From the NCBI RefSeq assembly GCF_030269925.1, contig NC_085121.1, positions 11,859,501-11,923,500 on the forward strand: 64,000 nucleotides of DNA, written 5' to 3'. This stretch comes from Bombyx mori (taxonomy: Eukaryota; Arthropoda; Insecta; Lepidoptera; Bombycidae). The position numbers and the translations under genes are program-made. The notes below the pieces were generated by a model that was not told the DNA's origin, ran no database searches, and saw only the letters and a list, made by a program, of their open reading frames with translations. Positions 34,452 to 48,400 of the stretch are shown in pieces; position 1 is the first letter of the stretch, and every line of letters starts with the position of its first letter.

Positions 34452-35762
34452 CCTTTTTTTTTGTCCTAGTGATGTGAACCATAGATTACCTATACACTTA
34501 ATATGTGCATTTGTGTCAGTGTACAGATCGATATTTGCTGTTCGATGATTAATTAATAAACGCGTGTTTTTTTAAATAATATTTATTGCAAAACAAAAAC
34601 AGGAATTTATGGCTATAGGTTTTATAATAGTATTTCTAATTTCGAATAAGATTAGAACGGTGACATTGACTTCTTTCGGCGTTTTCTCGATTACTTTTAT
34701 TCTAGCTTGTATAAATTCTAATTTTACGATTTTCAATTTCTCCACATTACTGATAGACGAAGTGGAAAATAAACAAAATTTCTTATATTCTGTTTTAATC
34801 GATATATTGTTAAACAATTTGTTTTTATTTACTTTCGGTATATATTCGAGAACCCTGTTTTCTTTATTTAAATTATCTTAAATATTCAATCAAATGAAGG
34901 AAAGGAATTGAAGTTAATGTATCTGATGAATTGAAGGAATATTAACTGAGACTTCGTGGAAGAACCGGTAATCCATGCTCTGTATTTTTTAATTTTGGCG
35001 ACGCTTGTGTACGATCACAAGATGCTAAATCACTAATGAATTGAAATGGGATATTCAATGTATCACATACCATATTTTCGTAAAATTATTTGTAATAAAT
35101 GTATACCGGAGGTAGATTAAAAAAATGTGTATTTTTTACAAAAGTTTTATTTCTAAAAAAATATTTACAAAATATGTTTGATGTTTTCGTATTTCAAACG
35201 TTATGACTAAACTCTAAAATATGATTACAGAAAATTAGTTAATTATTAAGCTATTGCTATCTACAGTACTCGTATGTCATAATTTTCTAAGAGATTTAAC
35301 CTAAACAAATAGAGGTCATTTGTTATATTACTACTTACTTCTAATATAATTCTTTACAAATTAAATAACCGGACTAAAATAAATAATACGTGTTCTTCAA
35401 ACCAATCTACTTAAATATTAATGTATTCGAAGGTCATAGACAACAAATCTGTTTTTCACGATAGGTATGTGATTGATGCGTGTAGGGGATTACGAATTTC
35501 ATTTTTCATTATTAACATACAGAAAGACGAATTCACGGAGTTGAGCGTTTACCTTAGTGCTTGGATACAACAAGGTGAATGCCGCTGCCATCTCGATATA
35601 TGTAAGGTCTTAATTGTAATTAAATAATGGCAGCCCTATCTTTCAAGACGGAACGCCTGATCGCATCGTGGCAAAAACAAATAGGGTGGTAGTACATACA
35701 CGGTAGTACGTACATACATATCGCCAGTAAATACCCTAGTATAATACTCAGAGAATTTTCTA

Positions 35763-36160
35763 ATTAAACAAATGTGTAATTTGGAACAGATAAAGGACTA
35801 ATAAGGGTCCGTTCACACAGACCGGCTCGGAGAGGAGATTTTTCCCGTTGGAAACAGTTTTGAGTAGGTAATTGTAGTAAAATTTATTTTTGCATGTACA
35901 CTTATTTGTCCTTAAGAATGCTTGAACGCGGAAATAATAAGAGGAGCCGCCCGGCTCCGATTGTGTGCGCTTCCGCTTTCAGATCTCTTTCAGTCGGTCT
36001 CTGCTCCGGCGGCTCCACTCCGGCCAATCCCAAACGTAGACGACCCGGTCTGTGTGAAAATAAAACAGCGGGCCGATGCTCTTCGAGCTGGTCTGTGTGA
36101 ACGGACCCTAACACAGTAACAATAGAAACGTACTTGCTATTTTCTCTTGGTACATTACTC
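35763..36160 (-). repeat. Duplicated fragment of the CULT gene exon 3/intron 3 boundary
   Basis: AAACAAATGTGTAATTTGGA and CAGATAAAGGACTAATAA at 35766-35804 match 22069-22112. ATTTTCTC..GTACATTACTC at about 36139-36160 matches 22139-22161, which includes the end of CULT exon 3. The two halves are separated by a MITE. The similarity is about 100 bp and is seen by eye only. Confidence 0.55.
35805..36108. mobile_element. 304-bp Harbinger-like MITE
   Basis: Perfect 19-bp inverted repeats GGGTCCGTTCACACAGACC and GGTCTGTGTGAACGGACCC, with TAA on both sides (35802-35804 and 36109-36111). The 3-bp TWA duplication fits PIF/Harbinger. It has no coding capacity. Confidence 0.85.
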
Positions 36161-36499
36161 CGGTTTACTTGCATCAAGCAATGCGACTATGCCAAATCTA
36201 GCTAGCGCTAACATTTACCCCAAGTATTTTGCTAGCAATGAAATTTCGCACATTTGACAATCGCATTTTGGCATCTACCGTCTGTTCGCGTTAAGAGTGC
36301 AACGAATCCGGATAGGGACCGACTTGGCTTGCTTTCTCATCGTAACAGTATCGTCGGTTTTAGTTTGATAATTTATATGCTTATTATATTGTTGTGTGTA
36401 AAACTACTAACGATAAGATCTGGATAATGTGAAAATCATACATACACTTGCATACGCCGGTTTGACTGATTTATGTATATATATAGATTATGTGTATTT

Positions 36500-39400
36500 T
36501 CAATAGGGCGGTTGATATTGCTGTTGCCGCTGCAGGTGCTGTACGAGCGGCCCTTGTTGCTGTTGCTGTTGCATCGCCAGCATCTGTTGCCGCATGCGTT
36601 GCTGCGTCATCTGTTGCTGGTACTGCGTGCTCTGCTGGGGCTGCATGCCGCGCGGGTAGGGCGGGGCGGGGCCGCCCATGCCGCCCATCGTCACGTTCGG
36701 CGCCTGCTGTTTTTTGTTTCAGCAAGTATAAGTTTGGATAGAAGTGTGAATCTTAGATGTTTATAGGTATATAGGTATTCATGGGAACGAACCTGCATGT
36801 ACGGCGGTCGAGCGGTTTGTCTTTGTTGTGCTAAATAGGCTTCTTGTGTGGCGCGACCACCCATCATGTTCTACAAATAAAATAAAAAGTATTTTTATTT
36901 TAAGGAAATTTTAAAGCTTGACACTAATCTTTAATTTATTCACATTTTTATTCACCTGCTGGAATGATTGTTGTCCAGCGAACGCTCCCATGCCATTGCC
37001 AGCTTGAGGACCCATTGAACCAGCCTGCGTATTCATGCCGCCCATACCAGTAGCTTGACCCATTTGACCCATCTGACTCATAGGTTGACCCATTTGAGCC
37101 ATGCTTTGGTTCATCTGACTCATGCCTTGTGGCATTTGTGCAGATTGACCAACACCCTGATTCATTTGGGGGACATTCTGTCCCATAGAATTGACACTTT
37201 GACCCATGGCGTTGACTTGTTGTCCCATTTGGCTAACGCTCTGTCCCATTCCCTAAAACAAGTATTTCATTTAAATGCTTATATTTAGTTTTAACATATT
37301 TAAATTTAGTGATTAAATAATGTGGGTACTTGAGACATCATCTGTTGCTGTCCGCCCTGCATCATCTGTTGCCCGTAGCCGGCGTAGCTTTGTTGCATAC
37401 CGCCGTACTGTCCGCCGAACATCTGTCCGCCCATACCGCCCATCTGTCCGGCGCCCATTTGTGCACCGCCCATCGGGGCCGAACTCATTTGCCCTCCGGC
37501 CATTTGTGCTGGCATCTGTACCCCTCCCATTTGATTCATCGGTCCCATGCCGCCCATGCCCCCCATTGGATTCATTTGCCTGTGACAAATATGAAGGATT
37601 TACGATATATTATATTACTTTTTATAGCTTTATTGCTGCGGGTGTAACTTACTGCGCCTGCATTGTGCCCATTTGATTTGGTTGCATCGGCCTAATGCTC
37701 TGCCGGGGCGGGAATGGACCTCTATGCGGTGCTGCGGGATATCCGGTGCCCTGCTATTTAAAAAACAAAATTAGTATAATGTCGATTAAACAGCGTTAAA
37801 CATACGAAGCTCTACATAAAGTGGTCACGCCAGATGAATACCTGCATTTGTGTCATCTGATTGAACGGTACGCGTTGCCGAAGCATGTTGCTGAGCGCTT
37901 GTTTCGACTGGGTATTGGAGGGCGGGGCGACGCCGCGGGTGTTTACACCGGCTGAATATATAAAAATAAAACTTTAATATTCAGTGGCAAAGGGAACGTC
38001 ACACAGCCAAGTTTGATATATTGTTGAGCCGAAGCCATTCATTTTCAGATTTCAGAACAATTCACATAACATCACTAATCGCATTCCCGCCAAATTAAAA
38101 AACATCATTAACAAAATTCAGACGCGATTGCCATTAACAAAAAATTTTTATTTGCACAAAAATAATTTACACTCAGTTTAAATATGGATACTATTTGTTA
38201 TGTTAAATAACATGACACGGACAATACCGGGAAAACTTTTATATTGGTAGTGGTAAGTGCCATGGTCACTACACAAAGGGGTTCGAATCCCGCCAAGGGA
38301 AGATATTTGTATGATAAATATAAATGTCTTTTCCAGGGTTATGGATGTATATTAAATATTGAATATATGTATGTGTATAATATAATAAAAATTTTACATT
38401 TATTTCCGTTATCTGGTACCTGTAACACAAGTTCCTTACGAACTTAGCACGGGACCAGTTAACATGGCGTGACTGCTAGTAAATATTTATTTATTATATA
38501 TTTATTTATGTACCTGGTTGGTTGTAATAGTTTTGTCCTGGAGGCGGAAACCACTGCTGTTGTTGGTGCATGAACTGCGGCTGCTGTGCGGTGGCCGGCG
38601 CCATGTTGCTGGGCCCGCCCGCCATTCCGTTTCCATTTAAGCTGTTTGTCTGAAAAAAATATTTGCGTTAATTTTTAATACTTTATTCTTATTACAAAAT
38701 TATTATTTTTGCGCTATGGTACGATTATGTTAGTATTTAATGTGCTTTTTTTATTGCTTAGTTGGGTGGACGAGCTCACAGCCCACCTGAACTTAAGTGG
38801 TTACTGGAGCCCATAGACATCTACAACGTAAATGCGCCACCCACCTTGAGATATAAGTTCTAAGTTCTGAAGCATAGTTAAACGGCTGCCCCACCCTTAC
38901 GTGGGATACCGGTAAGGCGTCTTGTGAGCCCGCAATGGGTAGGTACCATTATTTTGCCTATTTCTGCCGTGAAGCAGTAATGCGATTCGGTTTGAAGGGT
39001 GGGGAAGCTGCTGTACCACAAAACTGAAGAACTCATCTTAGAACTCATTTCTCAAGGTGGGTGGCGGTATTTACGTTGTTTCGGGAACCACATAACAACA
39101 AGTGGGCCGTGAGCTCTTCCACCCATCTAAGCCTGTGAAAAAATAATTGTTACTAACTCTAGTAATACATAAATTAATTTCAAATATACATGTGTATTTA
39201 ATCATTAGGGTTGTCACACCCACTGCGTTTTTCGGCGGATCTTCTCAGTAGATCGCGATTCCGATCCGGTGGTAGATTCAGTGAAGCACTGCTCTCGCTA
39301 CGGCCAGTGTTAGCCAGTAGGTTTAGCCCGTGAGCTCACCTACCAGGTCCAGGGTTAGTTGGAATCAGTCCTTTCGGCTACCAGCGATTAGGCAGAGAAA

Positions 39401-42400
39401 AAAAGTCTATCACTAACCGGTGTCGATGGTTTCATCTTCTTTATATTCTTCCCGGACACCGATCTCGATCTTGATTTACCGGCGCCGGTCGGGCTCGATT
39501 CGAGGCTCTCATTGTCCTGTGGGACAACAAAATTATAATAATTCCTTTTTTTTTGTTTTTTAATTTACTGGTGCAGGGCCTCTTGTGATTACTGGTGGTA
39601 GGACCTTTTGTAAGTCCGCACGGGTAGGTACTACCACCCCGCCTATTTGTGCCGTGAAGCAGTAATGCGTTTCGGTTTGAAGGGTGGGGCAGCCGTTGTA
39701 ACTATACCGAGACCTTAGAACTTATATCTCAAGGTGGGCGGCGATTTACGTTATGGATGTCTATGGGCTCCAGTAACCACGTAACACCAGGTGGGCTGTG
39801 AGCTCGTCTACCTATCTAAGCAATAAAAAAAACCCAAATGATAGTACACTAAGTAAAGCATAGTGTATTAGCAGCGGCGTTGATAGGCGGAGCAGTTCGG
39901 GCCGTTGATTTGTGTATGTTAATGTGTATGTTCAAATTATTACTTTTAATCACGTTATAGGAGATAACTTGTAACAGAGCGTATTGTAAATCCGCATAGG
40001 TAAGTACTATTGCCCTCGCTGCTTCTGCCGCACCGGTTGTCCGATCCGGTTCGGTTCGCATACGGCCCACCTGATGGTGAGTGGTTACCGTCGACCATCG
40101 ACTTCAGCAATGCCAGGAGCAGAGCCAAGCCGCTGTCTACCGAGGTAGTAAACATTCACGCTCTGAAGTAGTTCTTTCTTCAATTCGGTTCAGTTCATTG
40201 AGGAGACTGATAGGGTGCAGCAGTAAAATATTTTACCTGTTTATTATCATTCGTCTCGAGGTCCTCGGGGGGCAGGGGCAAGGGCTCCAGGTAGTAACTC
40301 AGCGGCTTCACCATGCTGTGCGTGTGGAACTTCAGTAATCTGTAATTAAATTTTATGCACATGAGCCATGCAGGAAACCGGGCTTGGGGTTCGTTGGTAA
40401 TGTAAGTACGGTCGTCATCAGTCAATCTCCGTTGGAAGCGTTTTATCTAATTTTAGCGTCAGTTATAAACGATAGTCAAAATACGCTGCTAAAAACAATT
40501 AAATGAATTCCCTCAGCTTTATTGAAGTGAAACTTCTTGAGGCGCGTTGGGTGTGAAATTTAACTCGCGACAAATTCGTTACGGCTAGCGAGAAAAGATA
40601 CAATTCAGGAAGAACGAGAGTGAGAAAATAGACTTTTTTTTTCCTACCTAAGCTGCTAGCCTTGAGAGGCTATTCCAGCGTAACCTTAACTAGTAGGTGA
40701 GCTCGCGGAGCTCAAACCTGACGACGTTGCTAACACGAACCCTAGCAAGAGTCGTGCTTCGCAGAATCTACCACAGGGTCGGAAACGCGACCCACTGAGA
40801 AGATCCGGCGAGAAACTCAGTGGGCTGTGTCTGAGAGTAAATAGACAGAGCGTCTCGCGAACCACACAACCGTGGAGAAAGGGAGACAGCAAGCTAGGTA
40901 GTTTCTCTTATATACATTCTGTTTACGGACGTCGACCACTAGATCGCTTGTTTTTAGTTTGCCATTGCTTCAGTATATGGCAGCAACATATTAACTATCT
41001 TATATGCACATATTTTATTTTTAACGAAGGATTTAAAAAAAAAAGTTTTTTCTATATATTCCTATTACAAGTCATTTGATTTAAGAATGAAAAATGAATA
41101 AAACCCCAATTCTACACACCCCTAAAGAAAATTCAATTCTTTTTTTCGAAAAAAAAAAAAAAAAAACCATTAGATATTCACTTGTGAGCATTTTCGTAGG
41201 TGAGTGGTTTCCGTTCGATCTTGGTGGCCGCAAACCACGCCCAGGACAGTGGCGCCGGGTTCCGCCCGCCCTCCACCAGCTCCCACACCGACACGCGCTG
41301 CTTCTCCGTCAAACGTAGTCCCTGAACAATCACAAAACGATAAAATAAATCCCAAATTTTACTTCACTACATTGCTCGTAAGCATCCCTTTTATTTGCTT
41401 AAAGATTTGACCTGGTGTTAAGTGGTTATCGGAGCCCATAGGCATCAACAACATAAATGCCGCCACTCACCTAGAAACATCAATTATAAGGTCTTAGTTT
41501 TTACAGCAAAACGACTGCGCTACCCTTCAAACCGAAACGCATTACTGCTTCACGGCGGAATTAGGTACCTCCCCGTGCGGACTCACAGATCACACTCCGG
41601 ATACGTTTTATTGATTCACGCTCATTACCTGTTTCTTGTCGCTGTCGAAGCCGGTGATTTTGTTTCCCTTCTGGTCGACCAGACAGCCGAGTGGCTCGCA
41701 TGCGATCACCTACAAGAAATAAAAACCTCTTGTTGAAGTCGTTATTAAATTCCATTAGGATCGTGAACTGTAATTTTTATAACACTTCGCTTAATAAGCG
41801 AATTTCGACAAATCACAATGATAATACAATATTTCGATATTTATATTATTATTCAAGATTTACTTTGTTTGAAATTATAAAAAAAACTAAGAACACTAAA
41901 GTTTTCGGCACCATACAATACTTCATCTGTATATCAGCGTTAGCATATCTTCTAACAGAATCTTTCTACTGATTCTTATCGAGTAATGGTTAAAATGGAA
42001 GAATTACCCTCAAACTAGAGCGTGGATACAAGCTCTAGTCTATATATTTACTAACTCTGCCAATGCCGAAATGAGAAAAGAGGAGGGTTGAGTTCGATCT
42101 TTCCACCATAAAACAGTTAACGCCGAATGTGTGGCAGCGGTTAATTAGTCGGATCCAAATAAGGCTTCAGCGGCCTCAAAGAACTAAATCTCTTCCAAAA
42201 GCACTGCCGTGGGAGGAAGCGGGACCCCACCATGTATATTTTTGCAAGAAAGCCTCATGAGGCCACGACTCTCAGCAGTGAGGATTATCGACGCAAGGTG
42301 GAGGATATACTAACATCAGCCCTAAACATGTCATTACGGCTCCTCCCGATCCTTTAACGATGCTTTTAGGTACCTCAAGCACCGGTCGCCGTCCTCGCCG

Positions 42401-45400
42401 AACCTGTCGCTTGCGACAAAGAGCTCGACGAGTAAATTAACCCACAGACACAGCCCAATGAGTTTCTCGCCGGATCTTCTCAGTGGGTCGCGTTTCCGAA
42501 CCAGTGGTAGACTCTGCGAAGCACTGCTCTTGCTAGGGCCAGTATTAGCAACACTCTCGGTTTGAGCCTCTTGAGCTCGCCTACAAGTCAAGGGAAGCTG
42601 AAATAGCCTCAAGGCTATCAGCATAGGTAGAAAAAAAAACTAACCTCAATGATGGTGTTCTTAGAGAGCGGTAGGAGCTGTTTGACGCACTGCACGGAGG
42701 GCCCGTGCCGGTCTCCTATCTCCTTCTTCAGTTTCTTCATGAGGTTCTGGTAGTGTTTCCTGTTGTTGTCGTCGCCCCCGTCCGCGAGGGTCGAGTGTAT
42801 CAGAGTGGCCAGCATGTCGATCAAAGTGTTGAAGAGGTTGCTGCGACACAGACTACACCAACTTATTGTAGGCACACTGTATGGCTCGACCGTAATTACG
42901 TCGAAACGTCAACTGTAATTTGTCGGGTTTGAATTTTTAAATTGTCGAAGGTATGAAGTGACATTTAAAAAGACATGCAATTTTTGTAGTGGGTAGTCAA
43001 CTTGATCAAATCGCAGTTTCGTAAAAGAGTGTTTGGTGAAAATGTAGGTGTAAACAATTAATACAATATCGCCGAATATTGGTACCACCGTTCTAAATGG
43101 AGTCCTAGACTTGATATCATTCTTTATTTTAATCGAATTTAATGACTAAGTTTCGTCAATAAGTAACACATAATAAGATTTAAGAAAATACAAAGATAAT
43201 GACACCGAAAATTGGAAAATATTCCAACAATGGACCCGTGAACATTATTATCGTCACTGACCACAAGGCCGGAAAAACGAATTAAAAAGTTTAAATTGAA
43301 CAACAAAATACATCATCATCAGCGTTTAAAATGTTTTTTTTTGTTGATTGAGAAGAGCGTTCTCGCAAAGCGAATGTCAGTACCGAATTTGTATGCCAGA
43401 CATGAACAGTGACGGCATTATTTACTAGTTTTATTTGCCTTTAAAAAAAAAAGTTTCTTAGTAAAAAATATATTTTTAAAAATTGTATTCATTGTTCGAT
43501 TGTCTACATAGACGAGCCCACTGAGTTTCTCGCCGGATCTTCTCAGTGGGTCGCGTTTCCGATCCGGTGGTAGATTCTGCGAAGCACTGTTCTTGCTAGG
43601 GTTCGTGTTAGCAACGTCGTCAGATTCGAGCCCCACGAGCTCATATACTAGTTAAGGCTACGCTGCAATGGTCTCTCAAGACCATCAGCTTAGGTAGGAC
43701 ACACTCGTGCTTTTATTTATTTATTTAAAAAAATACTGCCGCATCACAAACATTTAACATTGAAAACAACTTAAACTATTTAATTTATGGCCTGATGCAT
43801 GTGACAATAATGGCATACATAACATTGGCAATTCATCGTCTCGAAGATGGAATACAATAATAATAAAAAAAAGAATACATCAAAAAGAATACATGTAAAA
43901 CAGTATTAATTGTTGAAATATTAATATGAATGTCTAATAAATGTCATGTCATATCAAAAAGAAAAGAAGAAATCAAGATAGATAGAAAGAAGAAGATACA
44001 ATATCAAGCAACAACAAGTCAGTTATAGAACAACAAATGAGGTGCTTTAAGGTGGAAATCGCACACTCACTATTACTGGTGGTAGGACCTCTTGAGAGTC
44101 CGCGCGGGTAGGTACCACTATTATTTCTGCCGTGAAGCAGTAATGCGTTTCGGTTTGAAGGGTGGGGCAGCCGTTGTTACTATACCTGAGACCTTAGAAC
44201 TTAGGTCTCAAGGTGGGTGGCGCATTTACGTTGTAGACGTCTATGGGCTCCAGTAACCACTTAACACCAGGTGGGCTGTGAGCTCGTCCACCCATAAGTA
44301 ATCGAACCATCGGCCTGGTTACCTGTTGTTGTACGCGTCGACCACCTGGTGCGCGACCAGCTGAGTGAGCAGCACGGCCCAGTCGGAGGTGAGCTGGTAG
44401 GAGCGGCGTATCGCGTCGAACATCCCGCCGGCCAGCGAGAAGCGCAGCTGCAGCGCCTCGGGGGCCACCTCGTCGTGCCACGTGTCGTTGCACGCGGAGC
44501 GCTCGTGGTCGCGCGCGTGCGTCAGGTAGTGCTGCAGTTGCGCGTGGATCGAACTCAACAGGCTTTCCTGTAATACGAAATTGATACGTTCAAGCAAGAC
44601 GGTGCTGCAATCGAAAGTACGCAGACACTTTAGTTTAGTTTCGTACTTTAGTGGATAAATTATATCAGGGGCGAAAGAAAGGCTAGGTATGGGTAGGTAC
44701 CACGGGTAGGTACCACCAACCTGCCTATTTCTGACGTGAAGCAGTAATGCGTTTCGGTTCGAAGGGTGAGATATTCTTGTTCTCTCGAGCTGAGAAGCGA
44801 GCGAGTCGCCGTGTCGGACGGAGCGCTCCTGCATAATATACGCTCTGAGTTCATTTCTGGTTTTATTGACTTACGAAGACCGCCCGCTTACCATGTCGCT
44901 ACCCGAAAGTGGAAATACTCCAACAAATATACAATAAATCAATAAATAAAAAACTGACACACACGCATATATTTTATACTCTTTTGTTTATGACTGAACT
45001 GAATATTCTGAAGCAAGCTTGCTTGTATATTTGTTGGAGTATTTCCACTTTCGGGTAGCGACATGGTAAGCGGGCGGTCTTTTGTAAGTCAATAAAACCA
45101 GAAATGAACTCGGAGCGTATATTATGCAGGAGCGCTCCGTCCGACACGGCGACTCGCTCGCTTCTCAGCTCGAGAGACAACAACGGAGCGTTTTTATAGC
45201 AAGGTATCGTGGTGGGACGATTTTGTTTACGATTCTTATCTTGGACGTGTTGTTTTCGATGAATGCTTGCACGTGTTGTTTGTCGTCCCATCTTTATTAG
45301 TCATGAACTAATGGTTTATAAAACACGCGCCGACATATTTATGCATAATTTAAAAACAAGTATTAGCATTCTGCACTCCCTCTCTGTATTCTCTATAAGT

Positions 45401-48400
45401 GTGGGAAATTTCATACTACTCCGTCCGCGCAATTTTCGAAAAAAGGGGTACAAAGTTTTTGCTTCACGTATTAATATATACTAATATTACAAAGCTGAAG
45501 AGTTTGTTTGTTTGAACGCGCTAATCTCAGGAACTACTGGTTCGATTTGAAAAACTCTTTCAGTGTTAGATAGCCCATTTATTGAGGAAGGCTATAGGCT
45601 ATAACAATATATAAAATCACTCTAATACCAATACAAGTGGAGCACCAATAAAGAATGTTTCAAAATAGGGGTTTAAATAGCTCCTTAACATTCTAAAATT
45701 CAAAAATATTGTCACTATCTACGTAAATGAAGTGGAGGTGAAATTTTGCGTTATGCCAAAGTAACTATTAAACGCGGAGTCGCGGGCTAAAGCTAGTATA
45801 TGGATAAGCCTAAAGTGATTGTGAATATTGGCGTTAGAGTTACCTTCTGATCATCTTGGTTCCTCAGGCATGTGAGCACGAGGGACAGCAGGGGCTCGTT
45901 GGCGAGTCTGACGGCGTTGCTGCCGCCGCACGCGCAGCCGCCGCCGCACGCGCCGCTGCTCACGCCGCGCTTACCGCCGCTGCCGCCCGTCGAGGATCTA
46001 GTTATAAAAAAAATGACAAGGTTATTTATTATATTACGAAATTCAATTTCCCTTGCTACATACCAGCTTTTAAAAAAAAACTATGGAAAACATCTGTCAA
46101 GGCTTTAATAAGCAAGAATTCCACATGACCACGACTGCTCTGCCAAGAGTAAATACTCGACCTGGACCTAGAAGTCGACATGAGTACGCCATTTCGATAA
46201 AGCGGCACGACACGAGAACCCTCTCATCGTGGCGGCCGGTAACTACATGCCCGATTCTGCAGAATGGAAAGCAGTCGACATGGCCCAAAACGCGTCATTT
46301 TGGATGCTCCCGATCCACTAACGGTGCTTTTAGATATCTCAAGCACCGATCATCGTTCTCGTGGAACGTGCGCTCGCGACGTACGGCTCGGCGAGTAAAT
46401 TAATCCACAGACACAGCTCACTGAGTTTTTCGGCGGATCTTCTCAGTGCGTCATGTTTCCGATCCAGTAGTAGATTCTGCGAAGGACTGCTCTTGCTAGG
46501 CTCTCTCAAGGCTATCAGCATAAGTACACTCACTGACAGGTGAAGAAAACTAAATGTTTTCGATGTCCTAAAAATGTCTAGATGTCGAGAAATTTGAAAG
46601 TAAGTTTTTTAAAAAATATATTCTCCTCCCAACCTTTCCGATCAAAACCTGAAAAGGACAACTGTAGCGAACTGAACGAAACTGAAAATATCTATGTAAC
46701 AGTCGAAATTGACATTTCGTATTATTCTGTAAAACTGGACCTATATTCGTTATTATTTGTTAATTTACTTATATTATAGAGTAATAATAAAATGGCTAAA
46801 ATGCGTGGCAATTTTGTTAGTTGTTTAGACTCTTGTATTATTTTTCGAAAAAAATAATAATACAATAATGACGCGGCAGTGGTCCGGTATATCAGGATTT
46901 GCTTTAGTGTCAGTATCCTAGATGTAAACAGGGCATTAGGTCTATACGGAAATAGTCTATGGTTACTAAAAGAAAAAACGTTTAATATAGATAAAACACA
47001 CGTTTAAATAAAAAAAAAATAAAAAAATGAACGACAGCTTACCCTTTGTAACTAGGGCTTTGGTGGCTTTTACAATCCCGATGAGAGCCTCCCCCTCCGC
47101 CGCTCCCCCCCGCACAGTTGCCGCTGCACCCGGCGCCCCAGCCGTTCTCTAAGATCTGCGGAATTCCGTACCGAACTTTTTATTATTGCATTCTGAATCA
47201 TGTCTTAGAAAGTTTTCAAAATAATTAAGTAAATGTTCAATTTTTTCCTTTGATTTATTAAAATTAAATTTAAATTTGAATACTGATGTTGATGTTTTTT
47301 GTGCACGTTTTGTTTAGACGATAGACATATTAAAACGCAATTTGACTCGAATTGCAAGCTATTAAAAGAAGAGAGGTCATTGCATCGTCAAACAAATAGT
47401 AAACCGGATTCGATTGACAACTAGGAGTATACAAGTACTGGGGGTCGGTTAGGTTGTATCCTTGATTTCATTAAAAATTAGCAGTACTGTTTTATCTTAC
47501 TTAATTTTTGGGAACCTTTTCAGTAAATTGATGAATTAACTGTCTCATGACCCGTTTGGTGCAAAGTTGGAGCCGGTGGAGAACATAACGCGAATGCCAT
47601 CATCCACCTCAATACATAATATCGATATCTGAATAGTATATCAGAGCGTATGACTGTTTCGCGGCAGAAATAGGCACAAACGGTGGTGGTACCTACCCGT
47701 ATTAACAATACAAGTATTGACACCTAAAGATGCCATTGTCAGTCGCAGTACAAATCGCAATACTCATAGAAGGGTGCTGCTCATTATACGGTGAATCTCT
47801 TAATCGGTTTTACGACACCTACATGATGAGATTAAGTAGTATCAATTTACTTTAACAACAATACTGGTCTTAGGAGGTCTTGTGAGTCCGCACGGGTAAG
47901 TACCATCGCCCTGCCCATTTCTGCCGTGAAGCAGTAATGCGTTTGGGTTCGAAGGGCGGGGCAGCCGTTGTATTGTTAAAAGTGAGACCTTAGAACTCAT
48001 GTCTCAAGGTGGGTGGCGGCACTTACGTTCTAGATGTCTATGAGCTCGTCTACTATTCTAAGAAATTAAAAATAACCCTAAAGGTACGGGTAAGGACGGG
48101 TACCAATTTTTTTAATAAAAAAATACGTATACATTATCACGAACGACTTCCACGATGAAGGAGTAGAATAGTGTTGTGGCGCATTCGCTATTCGCAGCCA
48201 ATGGATCAATAATATCCACCTACGGTGACCTGCCTCTTACACTGGACTTAGGACTACGACGTAGTTTCACTTGGCGTTTCGTCGTAGCAGATGTGACGAA
48301 GCCTATCATCGGTGTCGACTTCCTAGGTTACTATAGCCTACTAGTCGATTGCCGCAATCAACGCCTGATCGATGGCATTACAGCACTTACTGTTGCCGCA

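Larger units (their letters stand above)
33950..36499. other. Region between the Twinkle start and MED12 end
   Basis: Holds the retroposon copy 34049-34451 and a duplicated CULT-gene fragment invaded by a MITE (35763-36160). At 34572-34881 there is a stretch open on both strands. The plus frame is a hydrophobic 90-residue peptide and the minus frame a 81-residue one. Neither resembles a family I know. The rest is AT-rich with nothing recognisable. Confidence 0.35.

Noticed and set aside
37055..37676. Several plus-strand frames opposite the MED12 C terminus
   Set aside because: They are antisense shadows of the Met/Gly/Gln repeats. The minus-strand exons have correct splice sites and phase.
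38245..38300. Possible tRNA gene at GGGGTTCGAATCCCGCC
   Set aside because: Only the B-box half is tRNA-like. The following AT-rich body fits a SINE.
42705..42932. Plus-strand frame across 42705-42932
   Set aside because: Antisense to MED12 exon 15, which has clear family similarity and matching phases.
46582..46779. 65-codon plus-strand frame in MED12 intron 12
   Set aside because: Short, no family resemblance and no splice context. Treated as chance.
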